Shown here piece after piece: positions 46,890 to 57,178 of a stretch of DNA of 64,000 nucleotides. Position numbers and translations under genes: made by a program. The stretch is taken from contig JAVHZZ010000006.1 in NCBI GenBank assembly GCA_036250195.1, positions 171,537,624 to 171,601,623 on the forward strand. The letters run 5' to 3'. The DNA is from Mixophyes australis. Lineage: Eukaryota; Chordata; Amphibia; Anura; Limnodynastidae. Within the stretch, counting starts at the first letter, position 1. Each line of letters starts with the position of its first letter. The notes beneath the pieces were generated by a model. The model made no database searches and was not told the origin of the DNA. It was given only the letters and a program-made list of their open reading frames with translations.

Positions 46890-48935
46890 CATGAAGTCTC
46901 GCAGGACATAATGTCTTGGTGGATCCAGAAAGTTTCTCTCAAGCATAGACGTTTTAATCTGTCAACCCCTCCAGCAGTTGGAAGGATTGTGTTCCAATCC
47001 AATCAATTTTAGGCCCATCGGGTTGCCGTTATGATAATCCCTGAAATGACAAGGGATACTGTTGTATTTTTATATTACATCTATGTTCCAAGTACTATAT
47101 TTTTAATTTGCAAGAGGCACGGCCAATATATTGTTGTCCACATGGGCAGCAGAGTATATATATAACATAGTCCGTGTTGAAATTGATATACGATTTAATA
47201 CAAAATCTCTCTTTAGTGGATGCAGGTTCAAAGAAGTTTTTTGATAAAATTACAAGTAATAACTCTATTGGCTCCACATTTAGAGCATCCTAAGATTTTT
47301 GTAGTATTCAGTAACCAAACAGGAGTGATATTAGTATCCGAGATTTTATGCTGCTTTACATAATGGCTTGGAGCATGTAAATTGCCCAAATTTTTTGCTT
47401 TTTTTAAAGACTACTCTAGCTTGAACATCTAACGAAGAGCTCAGTATTGAATCTAGATGTAGAAAATCATGATTCCGATTAATGATGTCTTTCATCTTAT
47501 TGGAACTTCTGTTAAATCTAGAAAAAAATAATGGATAGTGATCAAATGGCATAGTCCTTATTTTCTTAGGTTCTATTATAATCAATAAATCTTCTCTCTT
47601 TATAGATGATGAATTCTGTAGTGTATGTGCTAATAATGGAAATGGATATTCCCTTTCTTTGAAAGCCTCTATTTAATGTTAGAGCCTGTTCCTTAAATTT
47701 ATTGTCATTAGAGAAGTTTCTGTGTAATCTTTTTAGTTGACCCGAGGGTTTTTTTTTAATAACTTTATTTATAAGGTACCAACACACAACTCATACATAC
47801 AATGTAGGAAGTCATAGTAGGCCAAAATAGGTAACAGTATATACAGCTGGGGGGGAAGGGTTTGACAGCCCCAGTCCATACACAAAAGAACATACAAAAT
47901 AGGTAACAAAAAAAGGCAGATAAATTACACGTTCCATTGTATGGTCTGAACTGTATCAAAATATTAAATACCAAAACATTGAGTGGTATATCAGAGTGTG
48001 TGGTCTATTTTCTGTAGGGGGGGGGGAGAGAGAGAGAGAGAGAGAGACGTAGGAGGGGGATAGACTGAGAAAAGATGTGGGACTCCCAGCGGCCAGCATT
48101 CCTCCATCTGAGGAAAACAGAATCCACATATACCATCAAATTTGACAGGTTATAAGAAGAGGGCTGAAGTATCCTGAGGGAGAACGCTGGTGTAATACGA
48201 ACTGGAGGGACTATTATATATAAACCAGTCGCATTAGATTTGGGAGAATTTGTGGGATTTATTATTTAGGTATGCCGAAATTTTTTCCATTGATGCCAGG
48301 AACCATATTTTATTGATGAGGTGTTGTCTAGATGGGGGATCCGATTTTTTTTCCAGTTCCTAGCCACTAGGCATCTGGCTGCATTAAGAATTTGTATGGA
48401 TAGTTTCTCTGCATATCTATCAAAAGCTTTTAGTGGAGAGCTCAAAAGGAAGGACCAGGGACATTTGGTAATTTGGATCTGTGTATCTTCACTTATTAGA
48501 GCAGCCACATCAGCCCAAAATAGAGCAATTTTTTCGCAGGACCACCAGATGTGAAGGAACGATCCCCGTTCACCGCACCACTTGAGGGAATATTTTTAAG
48601 CTAACTCCTGTGATGATTGCTGCGATAGTGAATTAGTTATTAGAATCAACTTCTTTTTTGAAATGTAGAAGTTTTAATATGCTCATCAATAATATTAAGG
48701 GTAATATCCCCAAAAAATCAATGGTTGATGTATTAGAGTGACCTACAAAAGTGAAATTATAAGGATTTTGGTTTAAATAGGCAATAAAGTGAGAGACTGC
48801 TGATGAATTCCCATTCCACACAAAAAAGAAGTTATCAATCTATCTCATGTAGAGGAATCGGTTCTCCGTGAGCTTATCACCCCAAATGAACTACAATAAG
48901 GTGCAGTTCTTGAAACATGTCATCTAGATGTCCTG
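46890..48935 (-). pseudogene. Penelope-like retroelement, reverse transcriptase and GIY-YIG relic
   Basis: On the minus strand the order is: active-site block (48831-48845 reads R-stop-IDN where the family has R-Y-I-D-D); FFFVWNGNSSAVSHFIAYLN and a FLGI motif; then, after an 835-bp L1 insertion, SGQLKRLHRNFSNDNKFKEQ. The C-terminal part includes FSRFNRSSNKMKDIIN and the GIY-YIG region YINFNTDYVIYILCCPCGQQ (about 47110-47200), then decayed GVDRLKRLCLRETFWI near 46930. Frameshifts and stops occur throughout. In intact elements the protein nicks the target and primes reverse transcription; here the catalytic Tyr and second Asp are lost, so it is dead. Confidence 0.85.
47749..48583 (-). mobile_element. 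5'-truncated L1 (Tx1-type) nested in the Penelope-like element
   Basis: GAGGG lies at 47744-47748 and 48584-48588. The insert ends on the minus strand in AATAAAGTTATTAAAAAAAAA. Its 5' end encodes LKWCGERGSFLHIWWSCEKI, then ILNAARCLVARNWKKNRIPH, the C-terminal segment of L1 ORF2 with its Cys/Trp motif. A G-run and (GA)n tract (48017-48047) lie in the 3' untranslated part. The insertion falls between IP and SGQ of the host element's conserved motif. Confidence 0.85.
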
Positions 48936-49246
48936 GTAGTGATTTTTAAAAGAGGACTAATTTAAAAAACATGATGGCCCCCAGTTTTTTTAAAAAAAAA
49001 AAACTGAACAAGCTGTGTGAAATACAGAAGGAAGAGAGTGGTGAAGCCCATTGTACTCTTGTTAGGACACATGGGTTTTACACATGTGGCAAAACATCTT
49101 GCCTCTCCTGTAAATATGCCATGAGCAATATCACAGAGATTACCTATAAAATTTTAAATCACCTGCAATACCACAGAGATTACCTATAAGAGCACCTGCA
49201 AGATTAATAGTTTTATCAATGGCAACACACGTTACCTCATATATCT
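48936..49246 (+). pseudogene. Second Penelope-like relic, plus strand, left part
   Basis: The plus strand reads VIFKRG, NLKNMMAPSFFKKKK, then THGFYTCGKTSCLSCKYAM (paired-Cys region). It ends with CKINSFINGNTRYLIYL, the beginning of the GIY-YIG domain, where a large L1 interrupts it. The upstream reverse transcriptase is absent. Continues at 57179. Together with 46890-48935 it forms a head-to-head pair. Confidence 0.75.
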
Positions 49247-50119
49247 TTCAATAAAGTATTTTTATTTAGATTTTTATTTCTAACATATAATTAACATATC
49301 TAACATCAAATTTAAATAAACATCTATCCCTACCTATGACGCCGATCATAGTATTTTTATTGCACTCCAGGCTAAATTTATTGAAGCTGAGTAGGGCTGA
49401 GAGCTAACAATCCACCTGGTGATTCCCCAAATCCATCATATCATCCTGATAAGGGTGAATAACATAACTTGATTTATACCAGTGGTGCCATATCTTATGG
49501 TATTTATATATGGCTTTTCTACTTTCATTCATGAACCGTTCATGCCTCCATACTTCAGTAACTAGATTGATCCAGTGAGGTACACTAGGTGGTTCAGTCG
49601 CCATATATCCCCTAGCTAGGCACCAGTATAACCCCTTTCTCCACCCCTCCGCTTGTCTCTTATTTGTACTTGTATTCTTTCATCTGCTTCGGCCATCCTC
49701 TGCTCCACAACTCTCTCCCGCTTCGCACTCTTTCTGCCTTTTTCTGCATCCATTTTTATGGAGGGAGGGAGGGTTAGGTAAATATATATTTGAAGAGTGG
49801 GTTACTTAAATTTTCTTTTAGTGTAGTGCCAGACAGATCTTAGGGCAAAACAAAGGGGTCATAGGTAGTGTGGTGGAAACGCAGTCCCATATTTGGCTTC
49901 AGAAGGACTGGACAACTGTGAATGACCATAAAAGATGCCAAAAAGTGCCCTCATTGATACTGCAGCTGGGGCACTCTGAAGAGAGCGCACTCCCATATGA
50001 AGCAAACCGTCAGGAAACTGGGCATTCAGTGCACATCTCAGCTGCAGATAACGGAAGAACTAATTGTTGGGTAATGGGAAGGTCTCTCTCAATTGTTCAT
50101 TTGTAGCTAATTGATTGTC

Positions 50120-50739
50120 TGTTATGAATCCTAGTGCATTCACAAAGCAGCAAGTAGCAAGCAGAAGTATAAAGCAAAATGTCTTTATTCAGGCAAATAC
50201 ATAAACAAGGATAACTCAAATCCACGGATAAGAACAGATTCCAAATAGTGACTGTACAGTTAAACGGCTGGAACAGGTAGTATAAATTACCCCAGTCCTG
50301 GAGGCACGAGGCTGTCCAGGGAAGCAGACAGAGTCCAGGGATCAAGCAGAGATCAGGTTAACATAATCCAAATAGCCAGGCAGAGATCAGGGTTACAAGC
50401 AAATAAGCAAAGTCCAGAAGTCAAGCCAAAGGTCAAGGCAACAGGCAAACAAGCAGGGTACAGGAATCAAGCCGAGGGTCACAACAGAAGATCAAGCAGC
50501 AATGGAGCAAACACAGGAACAGGGGGAAACCAGCAGCAGCCAGGAATAAACGGATGAACTGCACAGAGCACAGCTTGAGGCATGTATTTGAAGCAGTGCG
50601 ACAGGTGCAGTTCTAATTATGCTTCAGGCAAGGAGATTAACTCCTTCAGGCATGTTGAAGAGTTCAGGAAGAGAACAGCAGCACCTCTGGTGGTATGAGG
50701 TACTGCTGCTAGATACAAAGAATAGGCAGAGTCGTAACA
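50120..50739 (-). mobile_element. Solo LTR inside L1 ORF2
   Basis: On the minus strand it starts TGTTACGACTCTGCC and ends ATTCATAACA (620 bp) with an AATAAAGACATTTTGC signal near plus 50183. The plus flanks read ATTGTCT|GTTATG and GTAACA|GTCT, so the duplication is 3-4 bp (GTC or GTCT). Removing the LTR and one flank copy joins the ORF2 codons for GQIYID to those for NQLATNE in frame. Its C/T-rich half, with repeated CTTGATCCCTG/CCTGACC words, resembles the other LTRs here. Confidence 0.85.
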
Positions 50740-53431
50740 GTCTATATATATTTGACCAATGGTGTGAATTCCCACATCCTTCCGCAGCACTGAACCCTCC
50801 AACTCAACCAGTTTCCTGAAACCAGTATTGAATCATAAGGGAATGTCCGAGTCTAACCCTTCACCTCCCATAAGAGCATATGATATTGCCTAAATAATTG
50901 ATGCCTGTCGTATTATAGGGGTCACCTTACTAGGTCTGTGCTTCGATAACAAAACCTGCAAAGCTCCAAGGGAGGAGTCCGTCAGCTCACTCAAGAAGTG
51001 TCCGAGAGGGATTTTCTTTGTATCGCTTAACCAGGAGACCAAATGTGTAAGCTGAGTAGCAAGATACTAAATTCTAAGATTGGGCAGGGCCAGTCCTCCT
51101 GAATTTTTGGTTCTACATAATGTGTTAAAGCAAACGCTAGCTCTCTTACCACTCCAGATCAAGGAAATTAGATGCTTATTAATGTTTTGGAAAACCTTCA
51201 ATGGTAGATACACCGGGGAGTGCTGCAGGGGTATAAGTACTTCGGTTGGATCACCATTTGTATTAGGTTGATCCTACCATTGACTGCGAGAGAAAGCTTA
51301 CAACATATTCTGATGCATGGGCTGTAATCCAGATACCTAAATATTTAAACCTGTTGGTCCACAGAAGTGACTGACAGTACAAAGCACCTGGCAAAGGTTG
51401 CCACCCCATTGGAAAAACAACCGATTTCACCCAGTTATTCTTGAGTCCTGAATATAAACCAAAGTCCTCAACCACCTTTAAAAGGTGAGATAAAGACGTA
51501 TCAGGTTCCTCAAAGAAGACCAACATGTTATCCACGTAAAGTGCTATGCTGTTAGTGACTCCTCCCACTTTTATGCCTCTAATGTGTTCAAGGGAGCGGA
51601 TGAAACAGACCAGGGGCTCAATCGCTAAAGCAAACAGGGCAGGGGATAGAGGGCACCTCTGTCGAGTTCCCCGACCCAGACCAAACGGGGCTGTTCTGAA
51701 TCCAATAACACTCACTCTTGCTGCTGGTGCAGAATATAGTAGCCTAACAAGACTAATAAACCTGGGTCCAAACCACTCCAGCACATGCCAGAGATGCCAG
51801 TCCCACTCAACGAAGTCAAAGGCCTTGGCCACATCCAAGGACACAGCCACTGCCCTCTCCCCAGTGGACTGGGTCCTCTGAATCTGCGTAAATAGTCTTC
51901 TAACATTAGTAAGCGTAGATTTGCCAGGCATAAACCCTGTCTGATCTGGGTGGACAATCTCGTGAATGAGCCCATTAAGCCTTATGGATAGAATTTTAGC
52001 CTGTGATAATCAGGGAGATATGAACCTGGATCAGGTTTCAATATAAAGATGACTATGGCTTCAGACAAAGAGGGGGAAGTGAACCATACACCAGCAATTG
52101 ATTATAGGTCTCTAACAGCCTAGGGACAAGGAATTCTTTGTATTGTTTGTATACTTGTATACTTCTATTGGTATACCATCAATGCCTGGAGCTTTATGGT
52201 TGGGAAATGAAGAGATGGCTGCCGCAATTTCCTTCTCAGTAAAGGAGGAATCTAAGATGTCAACCTCTTCTTGGGATAGCCTTGGGGGTCTTACACCGTT
52301 AAGGTAGGTTATAAGTTGAGTAGGCGTGTATCGAGTTTGCGTGGAATATAGAATATAGATTACTATAGTATTCATAGAACACTACTGCGATTTTGGCCCC
52401 TGTATGTTTTTTAACATTATATTTCTCTATGATAGCTGGGATTGACCTATTGAACATTTCATCTCTTGCTAGACAAGCCAAGTAGCTCCCTGCAAAGTCA
52501 GCTTGGAAATATTGATTATGTCTAGAGAAGAGTAGCCTTTGACTGTGTTTGTCATATAGAAATTCAGTCCAATTAGACTGTGCTTGAAGCCAGTTCAGTC
52601 TATCCTCAACAGCACAAGACCTAACGTATAGGACCTCAAGTTCTTGGCATCTCTGCTCCAGCTCTTCCTCTTTTTGCTTGTAAAGTTTTTTAATACTCGC
52701 TATCTCTCTTATAAAAGTAGCCCTCATAAAGGCCTTAAACGAGTCCCATAGCGCAGCTTGGTTGACCCCTATCTCATTGTCTTTAAACTACCAATCTTAG
52801 AAGCATGTCAGGCCAGTATCCCCACAAAGTCTGGATAACCAATGCGGATTGAGTTTCCAAAATTGTAGTCCTAGTTCAGGCTTAAAATCAAAGACAGCCA
52901 AGATAGGACAGTGGTCAGAGATGCCTCTAGGAAGGTAGTCTACCCCAGATACCAAGGGGACCAGAGTGTGTGAGGTCAAGACCATATCTATTCTTCAGTA
53001 GTGGTGGATGCAGGATTGACAAGAAAAATATCTAATCTTTGGGTTTCTAAATCTCCAAACATCCACCAGATCATCAATAAGTGTACCAAAGGCAGTGGGC
53101 CCATTGGGTAGTGACTGAGGGTCTTCACACCACCTATCTTTGGATACATCTATTACATTATTGAAGTCTCCTAGATATAGCACTGGTATCTCCAGAGCTG
53201 TGGCAACAAATGCGGCACCCTTACACATAATGTCATTACTATATGAAGGGGGGATATAGACAGTCAAAACAGTCAATGGGGTGTAATTGATTGAGGCCCT
53301 AAGATAAACATATCTGCCCTCTGGGTCAATTTGTATCTGGTCTAATACAAAATTAAGCTGTTTTCTAATTAACACTGAAACACCTCTGGAGTAGGTAGAA
53401 TGGGTGGCATGATAGGCCCATCCCACTCAAG

Positions 53432-53619
53432 GGGGTAAATGTATGATCCTCCGGATTCTTCAACTCCGGCGAGTTTAGCGTCTTCAGCGCTTAAATTTAA
53501 AGCGGCGCTGCCTTGTAAAGGGAAACTTCCCTTTACAAGGCAGCGCCGCTTTAAATTTAAGCGCTGAAGACGCTAAACTCGCCGGAGTTGAAGAATCCGG
53601 AGGATCATACATTTACCCC
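53432..53619. mobile_element. 188-bp near-perfect palindromic MITE inside L1 endonuclease
   Basis: The two 93-bp arms are exact inverses; only the central two bases (AC) do not pair. The tips are GGGGTAAATGTATGATCC and its inverse. AAG lies on both outer sides, a possible 3-bp duplication. When the palindrome and one AAG are removed, ORF2 resumes in frame (SLKRP, one stop from TGG to TGA, then VGWAYHATHS). Lack of arm divergence points to a recent insertion or arm correction by gene conversion. Confidence 0.9.
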
Positions 53620-54251
53620 AAGGTCTCTTAAGGGAAAGAACCTTGTTACCAGTAAGGTGGGTTTCCAGGAGACGTACCACATCAGGACTTGATTTCCTAA
53701 CCTGACGTAGCACCAATGAACGCTTAATTTTATCATTTAACCCCCTAACAATCCAGGTGAGCAGACAGAGTCCGCCCTGGGCAGGTTTACCCACAGTTAG
53801 GGTGGCCATAGAAGTCTATCATCTGGATGGGACGCATGGCAGGACCACACCCCTGGAAAGTCAGAACCAGGGATATTCACTTTCAAGCAGCCTTGTGCAG
53901 CAACCAGTATAGTACAGCAGCAACATATTATTCTGGAGTATGTAGAAAAAGACAGTTCAACTTGATTAAGTAGAGGAGAACACACGATATAGCGACCTAC
54001 AACTAATATGACAACTTTTCCCTTCTCACCCTCTATACCCATTCTAACTAAGTCATACTTAGATCCCTCAAAACCCCTCAAAAAACAAAACATCCTATCA
54101 ATATGTTCCTAAATCCTAGCAAGAGAAAATCTAGACCCCTACTATAAATAAATAATAGACAGAGCCTAACTCCACTAGTACATTTTCTCCCACTTCAGTA
54201 GCAAAATATATAAATATCCCATATACATGTAAACCCATCACTAGGTACAAT

Positions 54252-55375
54252 TCAATGATCTTTTTGCCGGGCAGGTAAAAGTCTTTCAAGCCAGTCCTCT
54301 GCCTCTTGCGGAGTAGTAAAGAACTAGGACTTGCCATCCGCTGTAATCTTGAGCCTGGAAGGAAATAGCATAGCATAAGAAAGCTGTGTTCCCGCAGCTT
54401 TTTATTGATTGAGGTGAACTGTGAGCGAGCTTTTTGAAACTCCACCGCAAAGTCTGGAAACACCATTATCGTTTGATTTCCAAACCGTTGGGGGGCTTGC
54501 TGTCTGGTAATCCAAAGGATCATATCTCGGTCTTTAAAGTGACAGTGCAGTACGCATTCTGGCTCCATTCCGATTCCAGCACTCTGGTTCCATCCATCCA
54601 TCTGGTTCCATTCCAGTTACTGCATTCCAGTTTCAGTCTGGTTACAGCATTCCGGTTACATATATACACTTCGAGCATTCCGGTTAAAGTATTCTGATTA
54701 CAGCATTCTGGGTCTAGTCCGGTTACAGCGATCCTCTTTCAGCATTCCGGTTACAGCATCCCGTTTACAGTGCGGTCCAGCATTCCGGTTCCAGTCCGGT
54801 CCAGTAATCCTGTTCTTATTTGCTCTCCTCTGCTAGTGTAATCACCATCAGCATCAGTCCTTTCACTACATGCAGAGGAACATTATCAGGCCACCCAGTT
54901 TTGTCCACGTAGTCACCAGTCCAGCTCCAGAGGCACAACCCAATCCGGGTACAGACAGATCCTCAGACGTGACACATATCTGTCATCTTGATTCTGCATT
55001 GGCCAGTCTGGGCAGTCAGATCTGATATCTCCCCAAGAAGGGTGGCAGTAGAATCCTCAAGATTAGAGAGTCTATGTTCCACCTCTCCCACTCTCTCCCG
55101 CATCGTTTGCAGGTCATAACGTATTAATGAGAGGTCGACCTGGACCTCACCAATTTTGTCCATAACCCTCTTTTCTGAGGATGTGATGGCGAACAGGACC
55201 TGTTGGAGGAATGGAGAATCAGTCTGCGTTGCAGCATCTACTTCCACAGAAGGCGGGGAAGACTGAGAGACAAGGGGTGGTGAAGAAGTTATCCTGGAGC
55301 TCTGAGTTGAATTGGTTTTCAAGTCTTTTTCTCCATTGTAGCTGTTGTTGCAGTGGCGTGGTTTGGCTTGCCCAT
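54252..55375 (-). pseudogene. L1 ORF1 (RNA-binding coiled-coil protein), disrupted
   Basis: It starts MGKPNHATATTATMEKKT. After one frameshift come a Ser/Pro-rich leader with VEVDAATQTDSPF and a coiled coil (RERVGEVEHRLSNLEDSTA, about 55040-55110). The middle domain is replaced by about 400 bp (54556-54960) that includes a minisatellite. The C-terminal domain resumes at CVLHCHFKDRDMILW, then FGNQTIMVFPDFAVEF, and after another frameshift FFTTPQEAEDWLERL with a stop near 54252. In intact elements ORF1p binds the element RNA. Confidence 0.8.
54590..54800. repeat. Minisatellite of CAGCATTCCGGTTA units in L1 ORF1
   Basis: About a dozen variable 15-18-bp units (CAGCATTCCGGTTACAG, TCCAGTCCGGT, TCTGGTTCCAT). 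With the flanking 54801-54960 stretch this replaces the middle of ORF1. Whether it arrived as an insertion or expanded locally is not clear. Confidence 0.75.
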
Positions 55376-55459
55376 GTTACAAATACCAAGGCTGCGCTGT
55401 GGTGCCAAACCATTTCCTATTAATTCTCAACTGCAGTGTTACAGGCTTCCTCTAACAGT

Positions 55460-55690
55460 GTACAACAATAAGTCCCAGACTACAAACCCCAGTGCTGTAG
55501 GTACAAATTTGTGAACAAGTCCCAATTTACAGACCCCTGTGCTATAAGTATATATTATTGTGTTTGGTAGCAGAGTATATCCCAGTTTATAGACTCCTGT
55601 TCTATATGTATAATATCCTGGGCCTGTCACAAGAATGAGTCCCAAGCTACATGCCTCTGTGTTGTATTTAGTATTGTGTGCTTGATACAA
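55460..55690. repeat. About four ~58-bp tandem units in the L1 5' region
   Basis: Each unit has AGTCCCA followed by a short A/T stretch, TACA-AC, CCCTGTGCT-TA and GTA-ATATT. Unit starts lie near 55473, 55528, 55588 and 55638. Divergence between units is high. Confidence 0.7.
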
Positions 55691-56102
55691 TAGTATTTCA
55701 CAATTAAGGGATACTTATGCGTATTTGGTAAACTGAAAATGTTTCTTCCAGCAGATCAGGTATATCCTAGGAAACAAGTAAGTATCCTTATTGTTAGTGA
55801 TGTATCCCCATAGTCTTGAACAGATGATTTTGTTACAAGTGTGAGTAATCGAGTGCCTTTGAATATAGATGTGCAGTAGTAAAAGAATTGCAAGGTGGAG
55901 TCACCTCTATTTTTAACATGCACAGGAGATATATAAGGTAAACACTACAGCTCAAATACAGTACTTAGCACTGTTACAGGCATTCAAATAATAAAGGGGG
56001 TTAATCATTTTAGAGGTTGATGAGGAAGTCACTGTGGTGTTGAGGCATATAGAGAGGTATACAGAAGGACAGGTGTTGTACGCTCGTACGTTGAAGAGAA
56101 GA

Positions 56103-56522
56103 GCGACAACATACACCCCGACATAAACACAACGAATGCAAACTCACCGACAGTGTTGAAATTCTGACAGCTTGAAAAACAGATCTTGAAGAACTGCAAA
56201 CAATCAACATGCCATCTGTGAAGAATGACATCACTGTCAAGTGCGGCGCTGTCACTCCGCCTATGAAGGTAGTAATTTCAATAGGCGCTGCCTGCACAAT
56301 GTACAAGGGTTTGTAAAAAATACGCTGTGCAAGTGGCGCCTATTGAAATTACTACCTTCATAGGCGAAGTGACAGCGCCGCGCTTGACAGTGACATCATT
56401 CTTCACAGACGGCATGCTGATTGGTCGCAGTTCTTCAAGATCTGTTTTTCAAACTGTCAGAAGTTCAACACTGTCGGTGAGTTGCATTCGTTGTGTTTAT
56501 GTCGGGGTGTGTTTTGTCGGTG
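56103..56522. mobile_element. Fold-back element with ~195-bp arms
   Basis: The left arm (56103-56297) and right arm (56326-56522) are inverses at roughly nine of ten positions, e.g. ACCCCGACATAAACACAACG against CGTTGTGTTTATGTCGGGGT and AGGTAGTAATTTCAATAGGC against its inverse. A 28-bp loop lies at the centre. Arm divergence makes it older than the palindrome at 53432. Target duplication not resolved. Confidence 0.8.
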
Positions 56523-56549
56523 TGTTTGCAGTCGGGATATAGACTACCA

Positions 56550-56926
56550 TTGAGAAGAACTTGTGCCAGATGAAGGAAACAAATATGTATGGCTTCAAAA
56601 TGGTGGCAAATGGCAGTTATTATGCAGGCTCACTTTTCTCTTCCCTCAATCTCACATGATTTAACGATGTAAAGTCTCAGAGGGACAAAATTCAAGTGAA
56701 CAACACTTAGCTGTTAATGAGTAGATGTTGGCATATAGGGAGGTCTACAGGAGAACTTGTGCCAGATGTAGGAGACAAATATGTATGGACTCAAAATGGT
56801 TGCAATTGACAGTTATTATGCAGTCTCAATTTTTCCCTTCCCTCAATCTCAACTGATTTACTTCTGTAAAGTCTCAGAGGGACAAAATACGGGTGCCTAA
56901 ACACTTAGCTGTTAATGAGATGTTAC
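56550..56926. repeat. Two ~190-bp tandem units in the L1 5' region
   Basis: The units start at AACTTGTGCCAGATGAAGGA (56560) and AACTTGTGCCAGATGTAGGA (56754). Both contain GACAAATATGTATGG-like, CAGTTATTATGCAG, AAAGTCTCAGAGGGACAAAA and CACTTAGCTGTTAATGAG. Confidence 0.85.
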
Positions 56927-57178
56927 ACACAGGGCGCCGGTCTCTTATATATATCGATCACATATACAGAGCAGGCCTCTCCCTTGCTGCCCTACTTGGG
57001 AGGAGATCTATCCCCCAGATGGCGGACAATATCAGGAATAAACAGCTAGAGGCTGAGCGCTACACCTTCGCTCACAATATATTGGAATTCGGAGGCCACA
57101 GAGGTAGGATATCAGGATAATTGATTGGATGTAGCAGGAGAGCTATGAATTGCACGTCTTACTCCATAGATGTTTAGG

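Larger units (their letters stand above)
49404..53809 (-). pseudogene. L1 ORF2: endonuclease, reverse transcriptase and C-terminal domain
   Basis: Endonuclease: begins MATLTVGKPAQGG; WIVRGLND (family WNVRGLN, so the metal-site Asn is Ile), LLETHL (Glu kept), YLGDFNNVID, and RGISDHCPIL with the catalytic SDH. Linker: long basic/helical stretch 52299-52727. Reverse transcriptase: LPNHKAPGIDG-like block (52170), SLDVAKAFDFVEWDW, RGTRQRCPLSPALF, and the active site at 51527-51538 reading YVDN instead of a -DD motif, then FKYLGIWIT. C-terminal: FRKLVELEGSVLRKDVGIHT, then beyond the LTR QLRETFPLPNN, ending with VPHWINLVTEVWRHERF and a stop near 49404. At least two frameshifts lie between the blocks. 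It normally nicks the target and copies the element's RNA. Confidence 0.85.
49247..57178 (-). mobile_element. L1 (Tx1-type) retrotransposon with 19-bp target duplication and nested insertions
   Basis: CACGTTACCTCATATATCT (49228-49246) and CACGTTTCCTCATATATCT (57179-57197) flank the element, 18 of 19 identical. On the minus strand it has a ~1.8-kb 5' region with tandem repeats, ORF1, ORF2 and a short 3' end finishing AATAAAAATAC-like. It is not obviously 5'-truncated. Later insertions are a palindromic MITE, a solo LTR, a fold-back and a minisatellite-containing interruption. Without the four, about 6.3 kb remains, a normal L1 size. It is inactive: frameshifts, stops and an altered catalytic motif. 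Confidence 0.85.
55376..57178 (-). promoter_or_regulatory. L1 5' region with repeated monomers (putative promoter)
   Basis: Two separate sets of tandem units lie between the inferred element start (57178) and ORF1: 55460-55690 (about four ~58-bp units) and 56550-56926 (two ~190-bp units). A fold-back (56103-56522) was inserted between. In L1 elements of other vertebrates, repeated 5' monomers act as promoters; here that role is inferred only from position. A 75-codon frame at 56893-57120 has no recognised domain. Confidence 0.5.

Noticed and set aside
46890..48935. 5' inversion (twin priming) as the origin of the opposing Penelope-like halves
   Set aside because: Both halves contain the same C-terminal domain, which a single inversion cannot produce.
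48960..49200. Possible new small gene starting MMAPSFFKKKK
   Set aside because: The Cys-rich segment and the following domain match the C-terminal part of Penelope-like elements, continued at 57179.
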